29,440 nt of DNA, taken from positions 1-29,440 of the forward strand of contig DASRJW010000043.1 of assembly GCA_035649275.1 (NCBI GenBank). Reading direction: 5' to 3'. The notes beneath the pieces are model-generated. The model worked only from the letters and a program-made list of their open reading frames with translations. It searched no databases and was not told the DNA's origin. The DNA is from Candidatus Krumholzibacteriia bacterium. GTDB lineage: Bacteria > Krumholzibacteriota > Krumholzibacteriia > G020349025. This document shows positions 7,889-15,702 of this stretch, piece by piece; position 1 is the stretch's first letter; every line of letters begins with the position of its first letter. The position numbers and the translations under genes are program-made.

Positions 7889-8311
7889 TCACGGGTTGCG
7901 CTTGCCGCCGGTAGGGAGTTCTTCGCGCCGGGTGCTCTTCTGTACCTTCGCCGGCCCGCCCTCGAAGGCGGAGAGCGCCTCGTCCACGCTCTCGTGGGCG
8001 TCGATGATGTGGCCGAAGCCCAGGAGATCGAAGACATCGCGCACATCGGGACGCATGCCGGCGATCTTCAAGCCGCCGCCGTTCTCACGGATGTCCTTGA
8101 TCTTGCTGATGAAGACACCCCAGCCGGCGGAGCTGATGTAGCCCACCTTGGTCAGGTCGACGATGACGCGATAGACCCCTTGGCGCAGGATCGAGTCGAT
8201 GGCTTCGTCCATGTTCAGAGAGGTCGCGCTATCGACGTATCCGTCCAGGGAGAGGACGGCGATGTTTCGGTTCGCACCGACCTTCTCCACGTTGTACTCG
8301 AGCGAACGCAT
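7889..8311 (-). CDS. STAS-domain protein (anti-sigma factor antagonist type)
   Basis: 140-residue cytosolic STAS protein of the SpoIIAA/RsbV class, which in partner-switching systems binds an anti-sigma kinase unless phosphorylated. The STAS fold spans residues 4-115: VLSLDGYVDSATS is the first strand/loop and VDLTKVGYISSAGWGVF holds the phosphorylation-loop region. Ser60 aligns with the phosphorylated Ser58 of B. subtilis SpoIIAA, although the usual preceding Asp is Ile here. A charged tail (KVQKSTRREELPTGGKRNP) follows the domain. ATG 8311 is chosen over an in-frame ATG at 8368 because GGAGGTG lies just upstream of 8311 with good spacing and the longer N-terminus is not STAS-like. No anti-sigma kinase, PP2C phosphatase or sigma factor gene is adjacent, so the partner is elsewhere. 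Confidence 0.9.
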   Translation of the reverse strand: MRSLEYNVEKVGANRNIAVLSLDGYVDSATSLNMDEAIDSILRQGVYRVIVDLTKVGYISSAGWGVFISKIKDIRENGGGLKIAGMRPDVRDVFDLLGFGHIIDAHESVDEALSAFEGGPAKVQKSTRREELPTGGKRNP

Positions 8312-8684
8312 GCCCACCTCCTCGAAAGCGTAGTCATCCTGGCGGAGCAAGGTTCGGTCCAGGGGCATTCGTCTGGATCATGGGCACGAATGCGCCGCGC
8401 GCCGGAATCCTCGCTCCTTGGGCGCCCGCAACAGGCATGCACGAAGTGCGCCTCGTCGTTGCCAGGCGCGGAGCCGGAATCCTTGCACCCTGACCCTGCG
8501 CGGAGATGGATGCGTGCGGACTCGAGCGGTCTGATCCCGAGCAGTCGGCGCCTCGGCTGGTGCCATAATCACCGCTGCCCGCCAGCAGTCATGAGTCCCC
8601 TCGTCGCTACGCTCTGCACCGTGTCCGCCACCGTCTTGTGACGCTCGTCGTCGGTGGCTGGCGGCTGGTATACTGCGTGGCAAC
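8312..8684. other. Intergenic region between divergent STAS and DUF362 genes
   Basis: This 373-bp gap separates divergently transcribed genes and must hold promoters for both. It contains the extended -10 element at 8666-8674 for the rightward gene and a 14-bp imperfect direct repeat, GCCGGAATCCTCGC (8401-8414) and GCCGGAATCCTTGC (8473-8486), 13 of 14 identical and 72 bp apart. No convincing coding region or RNA gene is visible, and no strong leftward promoter stands out. Confidence 0.5.
8666..8674 (+). promoter_or_regulatory. Extended -10 promoter element for the DUF362 gene, possibly leaderless
   Basis: TGGTATACT carries the TGn extension and a TATACT hexamer (8669-8674; 5 of 6 matches to TATAAT). 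No good -35 lies 16-18 bp upstream, as is common for extended -10 promoters. A transcript starting about 7 bp downstream would begin at 8681-8683, almost at the ATG (8685), and no Shine-Dalgarno sequence precedes that ATG, so the mRNA may be leaderless. Confidence 0.5.
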
Positions 8685-11387
8685 ATGGCAACGAAGCCCC
8701 GCGTGGCGGTCCTGCGCGTCACACCCGAAACCATCCTGGACGACATCGACCGGCTCCTCGACCTGGCCGGGGTACGCCAAGCCATGGACCCGTCCGCCAC
8801 CACCATCCTCAAGGACAACATCTCCTGGCACTTCCCGTTTCCGGCGGCCAACACCACCCCCTGGCAGCTGGAAGGAACGATCCTGGCGCTGCGCAAGGCC
8901 GGCTTCGCCGACCTCGCTGCGGTGCAGAACAAGACGGTGGTGACCAACGCCTTCAAGGGCGAGGACCTCAATCACTATGTCCCCATCTTCCGCCGCTACG
9001 GCGTTCCCGTGCTCTACAACTTTCGTGACGAGGACATGAAGTGGATCGAGTACCGGCCGAAGGCCAAGATGCTCGTCCTCGACAAGATCTATCCCGAGGG
9101 CATCCGCATTCCGGATTACTTCGTCGGCAAGAACATCGTTCACTTGCCGACCACGAAGTGCGTGGCCGGCGACACGGAGATCATTCGGGGCGACGGCACC
9201 CGAGCCACGATCCGCGACCTGTTTCAACAGGCCGTCGCTGCGGGGGGTGTGGTCGAGGTCGATGGGGATCTCAGGTGCCGAACCCAAGTATCCGTATTGG
9301 CCATGGATGCCCAGGGGCGAATCAGGCCGTTCCGGGCGTCCTGGCTCTGGCGCACACAGCGCCAAGCCAGAAAGGTCCTCGCACTTCGAACACGCTCTGG
9401 CCGGACAGTCCTGGCGACAGAAGATCACCTTTTCTGGACTCCTCAAGGCTGGCGGCGGCTAGGAAACCTCGCGGCGGGCGAGCATGTCGCGATCGGAAGG
9501 CATCTGGATGTCCGAGGAAGGTCGCAGCCGTTGCCGCAAACCCACGCCGCCATCCAACCCTTCCCCAAGAAGGCCCGGGCCGGACGGAAATACTCCGAAG
9601 AGTTCTGCCAGGAGATTCTAGATCGCTACGCCGTTGGCGAAACCGTGACCGCGATCGCCTCGGCCAAGAATATTCGCTGGCAGACGGTGCAGAGCATTCT
9701 AAGACGGCACGAAGTAGTGCTTCGCCGCAATGTCGCCCGCCCTCGGATTCCTCGATCCACTTCCTCGGAATTCTGGCGCTGGATCGGTTATTTCATTGCC
9801 GAGGGTTGCATCGAACAAGGTGCGCGGGGCAGTTACAAACTCTGGTGGTCGAATTGCGATCCGCGCATCCGTCACGATTTCACCCACCTCTCGACTGATC
9901 TCTTCGGAATGACGCCGAAGGCACATCGCAGCAACCCCGGGATGCACATTTACAGCCGGAATCTAGCTCTGTTCCTGGGGGAGTTGGGGCTGCCCCTGCC
10001 GTTGAAGGCGAACAATAAGCAGGTTCCCGAGCACCTGTTCCGCTGTCCCGACGACCAGGTTGCCTCCTTCCTTTCGGCCTACCTCGATGGAGACGGGTTC
10101 GTCAGCAGCCGGCAAGCCGAGGTCACTGCGACCACCAAAAGCAGGCGCCTCGCCATGGACCTCCAAGTGCTCTTCGCGAGGCTGGGCGCCGTGGCGTTTG
10201 GCAGAGAGATTCTGCAAGCTCTTCCCGGTTGGTCGGCCCCGCGCACGTACTATCAGGTGAGTGTGCGCGGGGAAAGCATGGCTCGGCTGCAGAGACATTT
10301 GCACTTGCGACACCCGCGGAAGGCCAACCGCTTCGAGGACCAGGCGAAGCGTTTTCTCTCGGGGAAGCGCCAGACAACCTGGGACGTCGTGCCTTTGGAC
10401 CCGGGCTCGGTTCGAGGGGTTCGCGAAGGACTGCGTATGACACAGGCCGCGACCGGAGTCTCCTCGTCGATCAACATGGTGGAGAATGCTCATGGTCGAC
10501 CCACGCCCCGAGTTGCGCTTACGATTCTGGAAAGCCTCGCTCGACACGACAAGAACAGTAGATTCTCCGATACGTTGGCTGACATGAATGCCCTTGCGAG
10601 TCCGGATCTGGCCTGGGACAGCGTGGCCGAGGTGCGCGAAATCGACGGATCACAGATCGATCTGTATGACCTGACCGTTCCCGAAGCGGAATCGTTCGTG
10701 GGCAACGGCCTGGTCCTGCACAACTGCCACATCTATACGACGACGACCGGAGCGATGAAGAACGCCTTCGGCGGACTTCTGAACACCAAGCGGCACTACA
10801 CGCACAGCTGGATCCACGCCACTCTGGTGGACCTGCTCGCGATCCAGAAGGAGATCCATCCCGGCCTCTTCGCGGTCGTGGATGGCACCACGGCCGGGAA
10901 CGGTCCCGGGCCGCGGACAATGTTCCCGGTGGTGAAGAACTTCATGCTGGCGAGCGCCGACCAGGTGGCGGTCGACGCCGTCTCCGCCAAGATGATGGGC
11001 TTCGACCCGATGTCGATCGACTACATCCGCCTCGGCCACGAGAGCGGGCTTGGGGTCGGCCGCACGACGGAGATCGAGGTCGTGGGTGTCGACGTGAGCC
11101 AAGAGAATTGGGGCTTCCGCGTCGGCGACAACGGCGCGAGCCGCGTCGGCGACCTGCTCTGGTTCGGACCGCTCCGAGGGGTGCAGAACTTCTTCTTCCG
11201 CACACCGCTCGTGAACCTCTTTATTCTGGGTTCCGAGGCCTACCACGACTTCTACCGCTGGCCGGCCCGGGACCGGCGCGTCTTCGAACGCTGGCTGCGC
11301 GAGACGGGCTGGGGGCATCTGTTCGCTGCGTACGCCGGCGGCGAGCCGGTGACGGCGGGTGGCGCTACAAGCAGCGCTCGGAGCTAG
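8685..11387 (+). CDS. DUF362 family protein interrupted by an intein
   Basis: 900-residue precursor. Residues 1-158 and 681-900 together form a 378-residue DUF362 protein; residues 159-680 are an intein (separate entry). DUF362 proteins are widespread, uncharacterised and often linked to iron-sulfur or ferredoxin domains, though no ferredoxin motif is present here. Their hallmark motif, roughly P-K-x-K-x-H ... T-G-a-x-K-N-x-F-G, is visible here as LPTTK joined to CHIYTTTTGAMKNAFGG after splicing, so the insertion lies inside the most conserved site. Further extein features are HPGLFAVVDGTTAGNGPGPR and a VAVDAVSAKMMGFDP segment, both typical of the family. ATG 8685 is the start at which protein-like sequence begins; there is no Shine-Dalgarno sequence, but an extended -10 lies just upstream. 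The stop is 3 bp from the stop of the converging gene. The function is unknown; activity presumably requires splicing. Confidence 0.9.
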   Translation: MATKPRVAVLRVTPETILDDIDRLLDLAGVRQAMDPSATTILKDNISWHFPFPAANTTPWQLEGTILALRKAGFADLAAVQNKTVVTNAFKGEDLNHYVPIFRRYGVPVLYNFRDEDMKWIEYRPKAKMLVLDKIYPEGIRIPDYFVGKNIVHLPTTKCVAGDTEIIRGDGTRATIRDLFQQAVAAGGVVEVDGDLRCRTQVSVLAMDAQGRIRPFRASWLWRTQRQARKVLALRTRSGRTVLATEDHLFWTPQGWRRLGNLAAGEHVAIGRHLDVRGRSQPLPQTHAAIQPFPKKARAGRKYSEEFCQEILDRYAVGETVTAIASAKNIRWQTVQSILRRHEVVLRRNVARPRIPRSTSSEFWRWIGYFIAEGCIEQGARGSYKLWWSNCDPRIRHDFTHLSTDLFGMTPKAHRSNPGMHIYSRNLALFLGELGLPLPLKANNKQVPEHLFRCPDDQVASFLSAYLDGDGFVSSRQAEVTATTKSRRLAMDLQVLFARLGAVAFGREILQALPGWSAPRTYYQVSVRGESMARLQRHLHLRHPRKANRFEDQAKRFLSGKRQTTWDVVPLDPGSVRGVREGLRMTQAATGVSSSINMVENAHGRPTPRVALTILESLARHDKNSRFSDTLADMNALASPDLAWDSVAEVREIDGSQIDLYDLTVPEAESFVGNGLVLHNCHIYTTTTGAMKNAFGGLLNTKRHYTHSWIHATLVDLLAIQKEIHPGLFAVVDGTTAGNGPGPRTMFPVVKNFMLASADQVAVDAVSAKMMGFDPMSIDYIRLGHESGLGVGRTTEIEVVGVDVSQENWGFRVGDNGASRVGDLLWFGPLRGVQNFFFRTPLVNLFILGSEAYHDFYRWPARDRRVFERWLRETGWGHLFAAYAGGEPVTAGGATSSARS
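9159..10724 (+). mobile_element. Intein with LAGLIDADG homing endonuclease and two extra HTH segments
   Basis: A 522-residue in-frame intein (precursor residues 159-680). Splicing motifs are complete: N-terminal Cys159 in CVAGDTEI (block A), the block B signature ATEDH (Thr245, His248), the C-terminal block YDLTVPEAESFVGNGLVLHN with penultimate His679 and final Asn680, and Cys681 as the +1 residue. Two LAGLIDADG motifs, IGYFIAEGC (366-375, Glu373) and SAYLDGDGF (464-472, Asp470), keep their acidic residues, so the endonuclease may be active. Two helix-turn-helix-like segments are added: a resolvase-type one at about 302-345 (ETVTAIASAKNIRWQTVQSIL) and an XRE-like one at about 576-615 (RMTQAATGVSSSINMVEN). 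Hand-counted G+C is about 55-58% at 9601-9720 against 75% in the extein at 10861-10920, consistent with acquisition by transfer. All this is seen in the sequence; activity is inferred. Confidence 0.95.
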
Positions 11388-11390
11388 AGG

Positions 11391-11870
11391 TCAGGGGACG
11401 ACGAGTAGCGAGACGAAGCTGCCCTGATCGTCGGCGACGCGCTGCGGATTGCTCGGATCGAGCATCCAGAAGTGGCCATCCACCAAAAACAGGTATTCGT
11501 AACGGCCGGGACCGAGGTCGACCTGCAACGTCCAGAGACCCTCTTCGTCCCGTTCCATCAGGCCCACTCTCGTGCCGCTCGTCCAGTCGCGGCCACGGAG
11601 CGCCAGGTTCGTCGCCCAGCTCCCCGCCACCTGCACCACCTGTGCCGACGGGTCGCGGTAGCGGAAGGTCACGGTCCCGGAAGCGATCTCGGGAGAGCGC
11701 GGTGCCGAGGGCCGCGGCAGACAGGCGCTGCTCCAGCAGAGCGCGAGAACGAACCCTAGGTGAACGAGTGACAGCGCCCCTGCAGCCGCAACGGCACTGC
11801 GGGCTGGCATCCCGCCGTGTCGCCAGGCGCGGCCTCGCCTCCGCCGGGGCCCGGAGCGAGCGGGCTGCAT
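11391..11870 (-). CDS. Small CBM48 (glycogen-binding-type) exported protein or lipoprotein
   Basis: 159 residues. A long Arg-rich n-region is followed by a hydrophobic segment (about 27-49) ending in LCWSSAC-LP; Cys50 could be a lipidation site although the lipobox is imperfect. Residues 62-158 form one AMPK-beta/isoamylase-N type domain (CBM48): VTFRYRDPSAQVVQVAGSW, GLWTLQVDLGPGRYEYLFLVDG and HFWMLDPSNPQ, the classic order with Trp residues that contact alpha-glucan. ATG 11870 is chosen because GGAGGTG sits 5 bp upstream; the frame continues to 11894 without better signals. It is the last gene of the ppdK operon, 23 bp after a larger protein with the same domain, so the two may work together in binding storage or environmental glucan. 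No catalytic domain is present. Confidence 0.8.
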   Translation of the reverse strand: MQPARSGPRRRRGRAWRHGGMPARSAVAAAGALSLVHLGFVLALCWSSACLPRPSAPRSPEIASGTVTFRYRDPSAQVVQVAGSWATNLALRGRDWTSGTRVGLMERDEEGLWTLQVDLGPGRYEYLFLVDGHFWMLDPSNPQRVADDQGSFVSLLVVP

Positions 11871-11893
11871 ACGCACCTCCTCGAAGCGCGGCA

Positions 11894-14149
11894 TCAGAAC
11901 TGGATCCGCGCCTCGACCGTGAGCCGGCGTTCCAGCTGCAGGTCGTGCTCGGCGCGCTCCATGCGGTCCCCGAGACCGACCGGGTCGGTGAAGGCCGCCC
12001 CAGGGGACGCGCCGTCATCGAACAAGAACTGATCCCAGCCGATATCCATATACGTGTTCCGCACTTCGTAGACCACGTACGGGTCGACACCGAAGCCCAG
12101 AGAGATGTCGGACCGCTCCGAGATCTGGTAGACGAGCTCCACGAAGTGAGCGGAGAGCGTGCGATAGTCGTGGGTGGCGCCGGGGATGTCGTTCACCGCC
12201 AGAGCGCCGGCCTCGAAGTGCGGCCCCGGACCGAGAGACGCCACGATGCCGGGGTCGCTGGTCTCGAAGCGCCGGAAGGTGGCGAAGCGCGAATGGGTCT
12301 GCAAGCGCAGCGGCCCCGCGACGTCGATGCCGAAGCGAAGAACGGTTTCCACGTAGCGCGGCGCCTGGTCGAACCCGGGGCTCGAGGCGGTGCAGCGCAG
12401 CGACGCATCCAAGTGTCGCGCCGACCACAGTTGCCGCGAGGCTTCGAGGGACGCCGTGGCCGCCTCGTCCAGTCCGAGAAGAACGAAGCGCTCGTAGCCG
12501 GCCTTGCTCTCGTCGAGCCAGAGATTGTGCCGGCGGAACCAGAACTGCGTCTCCCAGGTGGAACCAGCGGGATAGTCGTACCAGTCCTGGGCGAGGTCGA
12601 GCTGCAGGCGCATGCCGGCGAGGCGCCCCTCCAGCCCCAAGCTCGCCCCGTGACGGCGGATGAGGATCGGCGTTCCCGTCACCAGGGCGTCGTAGTCGTG
12701 CTCCTCGTAGTCGTAGCGCAGGCTCGGCCGGAAATCGCGCCGTTCGATGGCGGGAGACACGGTGAACACGACGCGCCGGCTCTCGTCGAGGTCGAAGCTG
12801 CCCTCCGCCGCCGTCTGCGGCCCGAAGCTGGCTTGCACCGCGCCGGTGGTGCTATCGAAGCGTGCTTCCTCGAGCACCTGCTGGCGCTCCGCCTCGGCCC
12901 GCCGATCGGCGCTCATGTACTCCGCCACCCAGTGCAAGCCGGCGAAGGGCAGACGCAGGTCCGCGTTCCAAGCGCTCCAGCGCTCCACCGTCTCCACCTG
13001 CCGCCCGCTCGCGAAGGCACCGCCCGCGTCCGCCTGCACCACGCCTTCGCTCAGCAGCCCGGGGAAAACGCCGCGGTCCAGCCGGTAGGCGAGGCCGAGA
13101 CCGCGCGCCTCCGAGCCGGCACGCAGGCGGATGGCGAAGGTGTCACCGTTGCGCCGGGTGTCCACGGCGCTGTAGGTCGCGAAGGCCGTCCCTGCCGGTG
13201 GCGGGGTCTCCAGATCCGGGAGTTGAAGCGTGAGGCTGCTGTCGGTCGCGGCCTCGGTGTTGTCGGAGTAGAAGAACTCGAACGGCGCGCCCAAGAGCGG
13301 ACGCCGCAGCAGGACCCCTCGCCGCTCGTACCCGAAGCTGTCGTCATAGATGCCGATCTTCCCCACCAGCGACCCTGGATCCTCGAAATCCGTCACGTTG
13401 GTGTTGTCGAAGAGGCGGACTTCGAACGCCTCCGGGCGCCAGAGCATGAGACCGCGGTCGTAGCGCAGGCTGGTGCGCGACAGCGGCTCACCCTCTTCCC
13501 GATTGTTGAAGTTGGTGAGGAACCAGCCGGTGACATCCTCCCCGATGTCCACCTCGAGCCGCAGGTCCACGTCGTGCAGCGGGCGTTCCAGGTCCCAGCG
13601 CCCGAGCTCCGGCTGCCGCCGCATGGTGATGAAGCCCAGATAGCGGAGGAGCCAGCGGATCTCGTTCTTGCCCCCGGTGCTCGTCGTTTCGCTTTCCCCC
13701 GGGGCGCCCAGGGGCAGCACCGCGCCGCCGGCACCGACGCGCACCATGGAGTTGCCATTCTCCGACACATCCGGGTTGTCAGGGTCGAGCTTCCACTCGT
13801 TGTCGACGTAGAACTTGTACTCGTACGTCCCGGGGTCGAGGAAGACAGAGGCCGCCCAAGTGCCGTCCGCCTCCAGATCGAGGGGAGTCGCGGTAGGACT
13901 CCAGCCGTTGAAGTCGCCGACGAGAAACACCGCCTGGGCCGGAGGGCCGGTATAGACGAAGCGCACCACGCCATCGCCGCTCGTCGGGCGCCCCTGCGTG
14001 GCGCTGGGGAGGCAAAGACAGAGAAGCAAGCAGACGCGGAGGATGGGGCCGAACGCAGCGGGGTGTCGCCTGCGGCGAGGGCGTTCGCGCCCGTTACCGG
14101 GCCCCGTCTCGAGCGCTGAAATCAAGACATGAGAACGGATTAGAACCAC
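11894..14149 (-). CDS. CBM48 domain fused to a large outer-membrane beta-barrel
   Basis: 751 residues. A signal peptide core lies at about 35-52 (ILRVCLLLCLCLPSA) after an Arg-rich n-region, then a CBM48/AMPK-beta-like domain at 60-138 (VVRFVYTGPPAQAVFLVGDF, NGWS, GTWAASVFLDPGTYEYKFYVD, KLDPDNP), then about 600 residues of alternating strands ending in LQLERRLTVEARIQF, whose C-terminal Phe is typical of BamA-inserted barrels. CBM48 usually sits in glycogen-active enzymes or AMPK beta subunits; here it is placed at the N-terminus of a barrel, so it would lie in the periplasm or as a plug-like element. GTG 14149 overlaps the upstream stop by 10 bp and is preceded by a G-rich stretch, but the overly close spacing leaves the start uncertain; the n-region may be shorter. 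Predicted role: binding or guiding maltodextrin or glycogen at the outer membrane (inference). Confidence 0.85.
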   Translation of the reverse strand: MVLIRSHVLISALETGPGNGRERPRRRRHPAAFGPILRVCLLLCLCLPSATQGRPTSGDGVVRFVYTGPPAQAVFLVGDFNGWSPTATPLDLEADGTWAASVFLDPGTYEYKFYVDNEWKLDPDNPDVSENGNSMVRVGAGGAVLPLGAPGESETTSTGGKNEIRWLLRYLGFITMRRQPELGRWDLERPLHDVDLRLEVDIGEDVTGWFLTNFNNREEGEPLSRTSLRYDRGLMLWRPEAFEVRLFDNTNVTDFEDPGSLVGKIGIYDDSFGYERRGVLLRRPLLGAPFEFFYSDNTEAATDSSLTLQLPDLETPPPAGTAFATYSAVDTRRNGDTFAIRLRAGSEARGLGLAYRLDRGVFPGLLSEGVVQADAGGAFASGRQVETVERWSAWNADLRLPFAGLHWVAEYMSADRRAEAERQQVLEEARFDSTTGAVQASFGPQTAAEGSFDLDESRRVVFTVSPAIERRDFRPSLRYDYEEHDYDALVTGTPILIRRHGASLGLEGRLAGMRLQLDLAQDWYDYPAGSTWETQFWFRRHNLWLDESKAGYERFVLLGLDEAATASLEASRQLWSARHLDASLRCTASSPGFDQAPRYVETVLRFGIDVAGPLRLQTHSRFATFRRFETSDPGIVASLGPGPHFEAGALAVNDIPGATHDYRTLSAHFVELVYQISERSDISLGFGVDPYVVYEVRNTYMDIGWDQFLFDDGASPGAAFTDPVGLGDRMERAEHDLQLERRLTVEARIQF

Positions 14150-15702
14150 CCCCTCAGGTGCAGTCGCAAGACGTCACGGAGATCTGCAGTCAACACGTCG
14201 GCATCGAGCGCCGGATCGGAGCGGTCTCCGATCCAATCGGGGCCGTACTGCAGCGCCATCTCGAAGTGAGGCAAGTGCCAGTACTGCACGGCGACGAAAA
14301 AGGAGCGGTGCAGGCGGTCCGGAACGCGGGCCCAGGTGGCGCGGGCGAGGGTCTGCAGGCGCGACGACAGCCGGAGGCCGCCCTCGAGGATAAAGGCGTC
14401 GCGTCGCTCCGGCGTGTCGAGAGAGAAGGCGGCCCACTGTGCCCGGAGACGCGTCGGTCCGTCCGCAGCGCGCAGCTCGAGGAGGAGATCGTTGAAGTGC
14501 TCCTCGTTGCCGTCCGTTTCGTCGCGCACCCGCGACTGCGTGTAGAGCACGCGGCCGCCCACGTCCTGCAAGAGCGGAGCCTCGATTTCGCTCTCCTGGC
14601 GGAGGACACGCCGGGAGGCGTCGCGGAACTGCACCTCGCGATCGTAGGCATAGCGCAGCCACACAGGCCACTGCGGCAGCTCGTACCAGGCTTCCAGCCG
14701 ATGGCCTTCGAGACCGCGTCGCGGACTTCCCGGCTCGGGTCCGGGGTGGAGCAGCGCCTCTTCGTGCTCGGCCCCGATGGCGCGGTAGGACGGCGCGAAC
14801 CCCACCCAACCCCACCGCGTGTTCCCGAGACGCGGGGCGCGCAGCTCGGCGCGTAGCGCCGCTTTCTCGGACATTTCCTCGGTCAAGGGTCCACCGGAGG
14901 CGCCGAAGCTCGCGGACTCCGTCGGCGGGCTCGTGCCCAAGGCCGGAGGAAAGAACGCCTCCGTGGTGAGCACGGAGTAGTCCGCTTGCGCCAGCACCCC
15001 ACCCACGAAGGCGCGCACATCGACACCCAGTTGATCGCGGCGCACCACACCCGCCCCTTGGGGATCCATCGCCGGATCGTGGCGCAAGAAGGTGCCGCCG
15101 ATGCGCAGGCCGAGCCTGCCGCTCTTGTCGCCACGGAAGCGGAGCAGGAGCAAGCGCTCGTCCGCGCCCTCGGCGCCGGAAAAGGAGCCGCTGCCGTCGG
15201 CGGCGAGGAGCAAGAGCAGGCCGTTCTTGCCCTGCAGTCCGGCGCGCAGGCCCTGGACGTCCTCGCCCAGAGCGAGAGGCGACACCGGAGCGCCGAGGCC
15301 ATGATCCAACCAGAGCGAGCCGGGCTGGCGGGCGAAGAGCCGGAGCCCGAGGCTGTCGCCACGCACGGCGCGGGCGAAGAGGAGCGAGGCCTCGCGCAGC
15401 TCGAACTTCGGTGCTTCTTCATCCTGAAAGGCGGCATCGAGACGGGCCCCGAAGCGCACGAAAGCGTCGAGACCAGCGAGCGGCGCATAGCGCAGCTTGA
15501 GCTCCGCCAGCGTCGTGTCCTCCCGCGCCGAATCCCAGTCCCAGGCGAAAACGCCGGCTTGCTTGCGCAGCGTCATGCCGAATCCGAGGCTGCCGCCGAG
15601 CTGCAGCTCCGCCGCGGAGCGTGCCGGCAGGAGCCCGAGTCCGAGCCCGAGCGCCCAAGCGGGCGCGGCCCCGAGGTGACGTCTTCCCTTCCTAGTAGGC
15701 AT
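14140..15702 (-). CDS. Outer-membrane porin-like beta-barrel protein
   Basis: 520 residues with a clear signal peptide (basic MPTRKGRRH, hydrophobic 13-27, Ala-rich cleavage region near 28-31) and then continuous amphipathic strands with Gly-turns, for example LQLGGSLGFGM, LAELKLRYAPLAGLDAFVRFGARLDAAF and RLGLRIGGTFLRHD, ending LRLHLRGWF with a C-terminal aromatic residue as expected for BamA substrates. No enzymatic motif is seen. The ATG at 15702 overlaps the end of the PorV-like gene by 11 bp, so the two are translationally coupled. It matches no porin family I can name with confidence; the position upstream of the CBM48-barrel suggests a pore or a structural partner for glucan-related proteins. 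Confidence 0.8.
   Translation of the reverse strand: MPTRKGRRHLGAAPAWALGLGLGLLPARSAAELQLGGSLGFGMTLRKQAGVFAWDWDSAREDTTLAELKLRYAPLAGLDAFVRFGARLDAAFQDEEAPKFELREASLLFARAVRGDSLGLRLFARQPGSLWLDHGLGAPVSPLALGEDVQGLRAGLQGKNGLLLLLAADGSGSFSGAEGADERLLLLRFRGDKSGRLGLRIGGTFLRHDPAMDPQGAGVVRRDQLGVDVRAFVGGVLAQADYSVLTTEAFFPPALGTSPPTESASFGASGGPLTEEMSEKAALRAELRAPRLGNTRWGWVGFAPSYRAIGAEHEEALLHPGPEPGSPRRGLEGHRLEAWYELPQWPVWLRYAYDREVQFRDASRRVLRQESEIEAPLLQDVGGRVLYTQSRVRDETDGNEEHFNDLLLELRAADGPTRLRAQWAAFSLDTPERRDAFILEGGLRLSSRLQTLARATWARVPDRLHRSFFVAVQYWHLPHFEMALQYGPDWIGDRSDPALDADVLTADLRDVLRLHLRGWF

Noticed and set aside
8560-8575. TGGCAC on the minus strand, as in a sigma-54 -24 element
   Set aside because: No GC element at the required spacing (TTGC at -12) follows, so it does not form a sigma-54 promoter.
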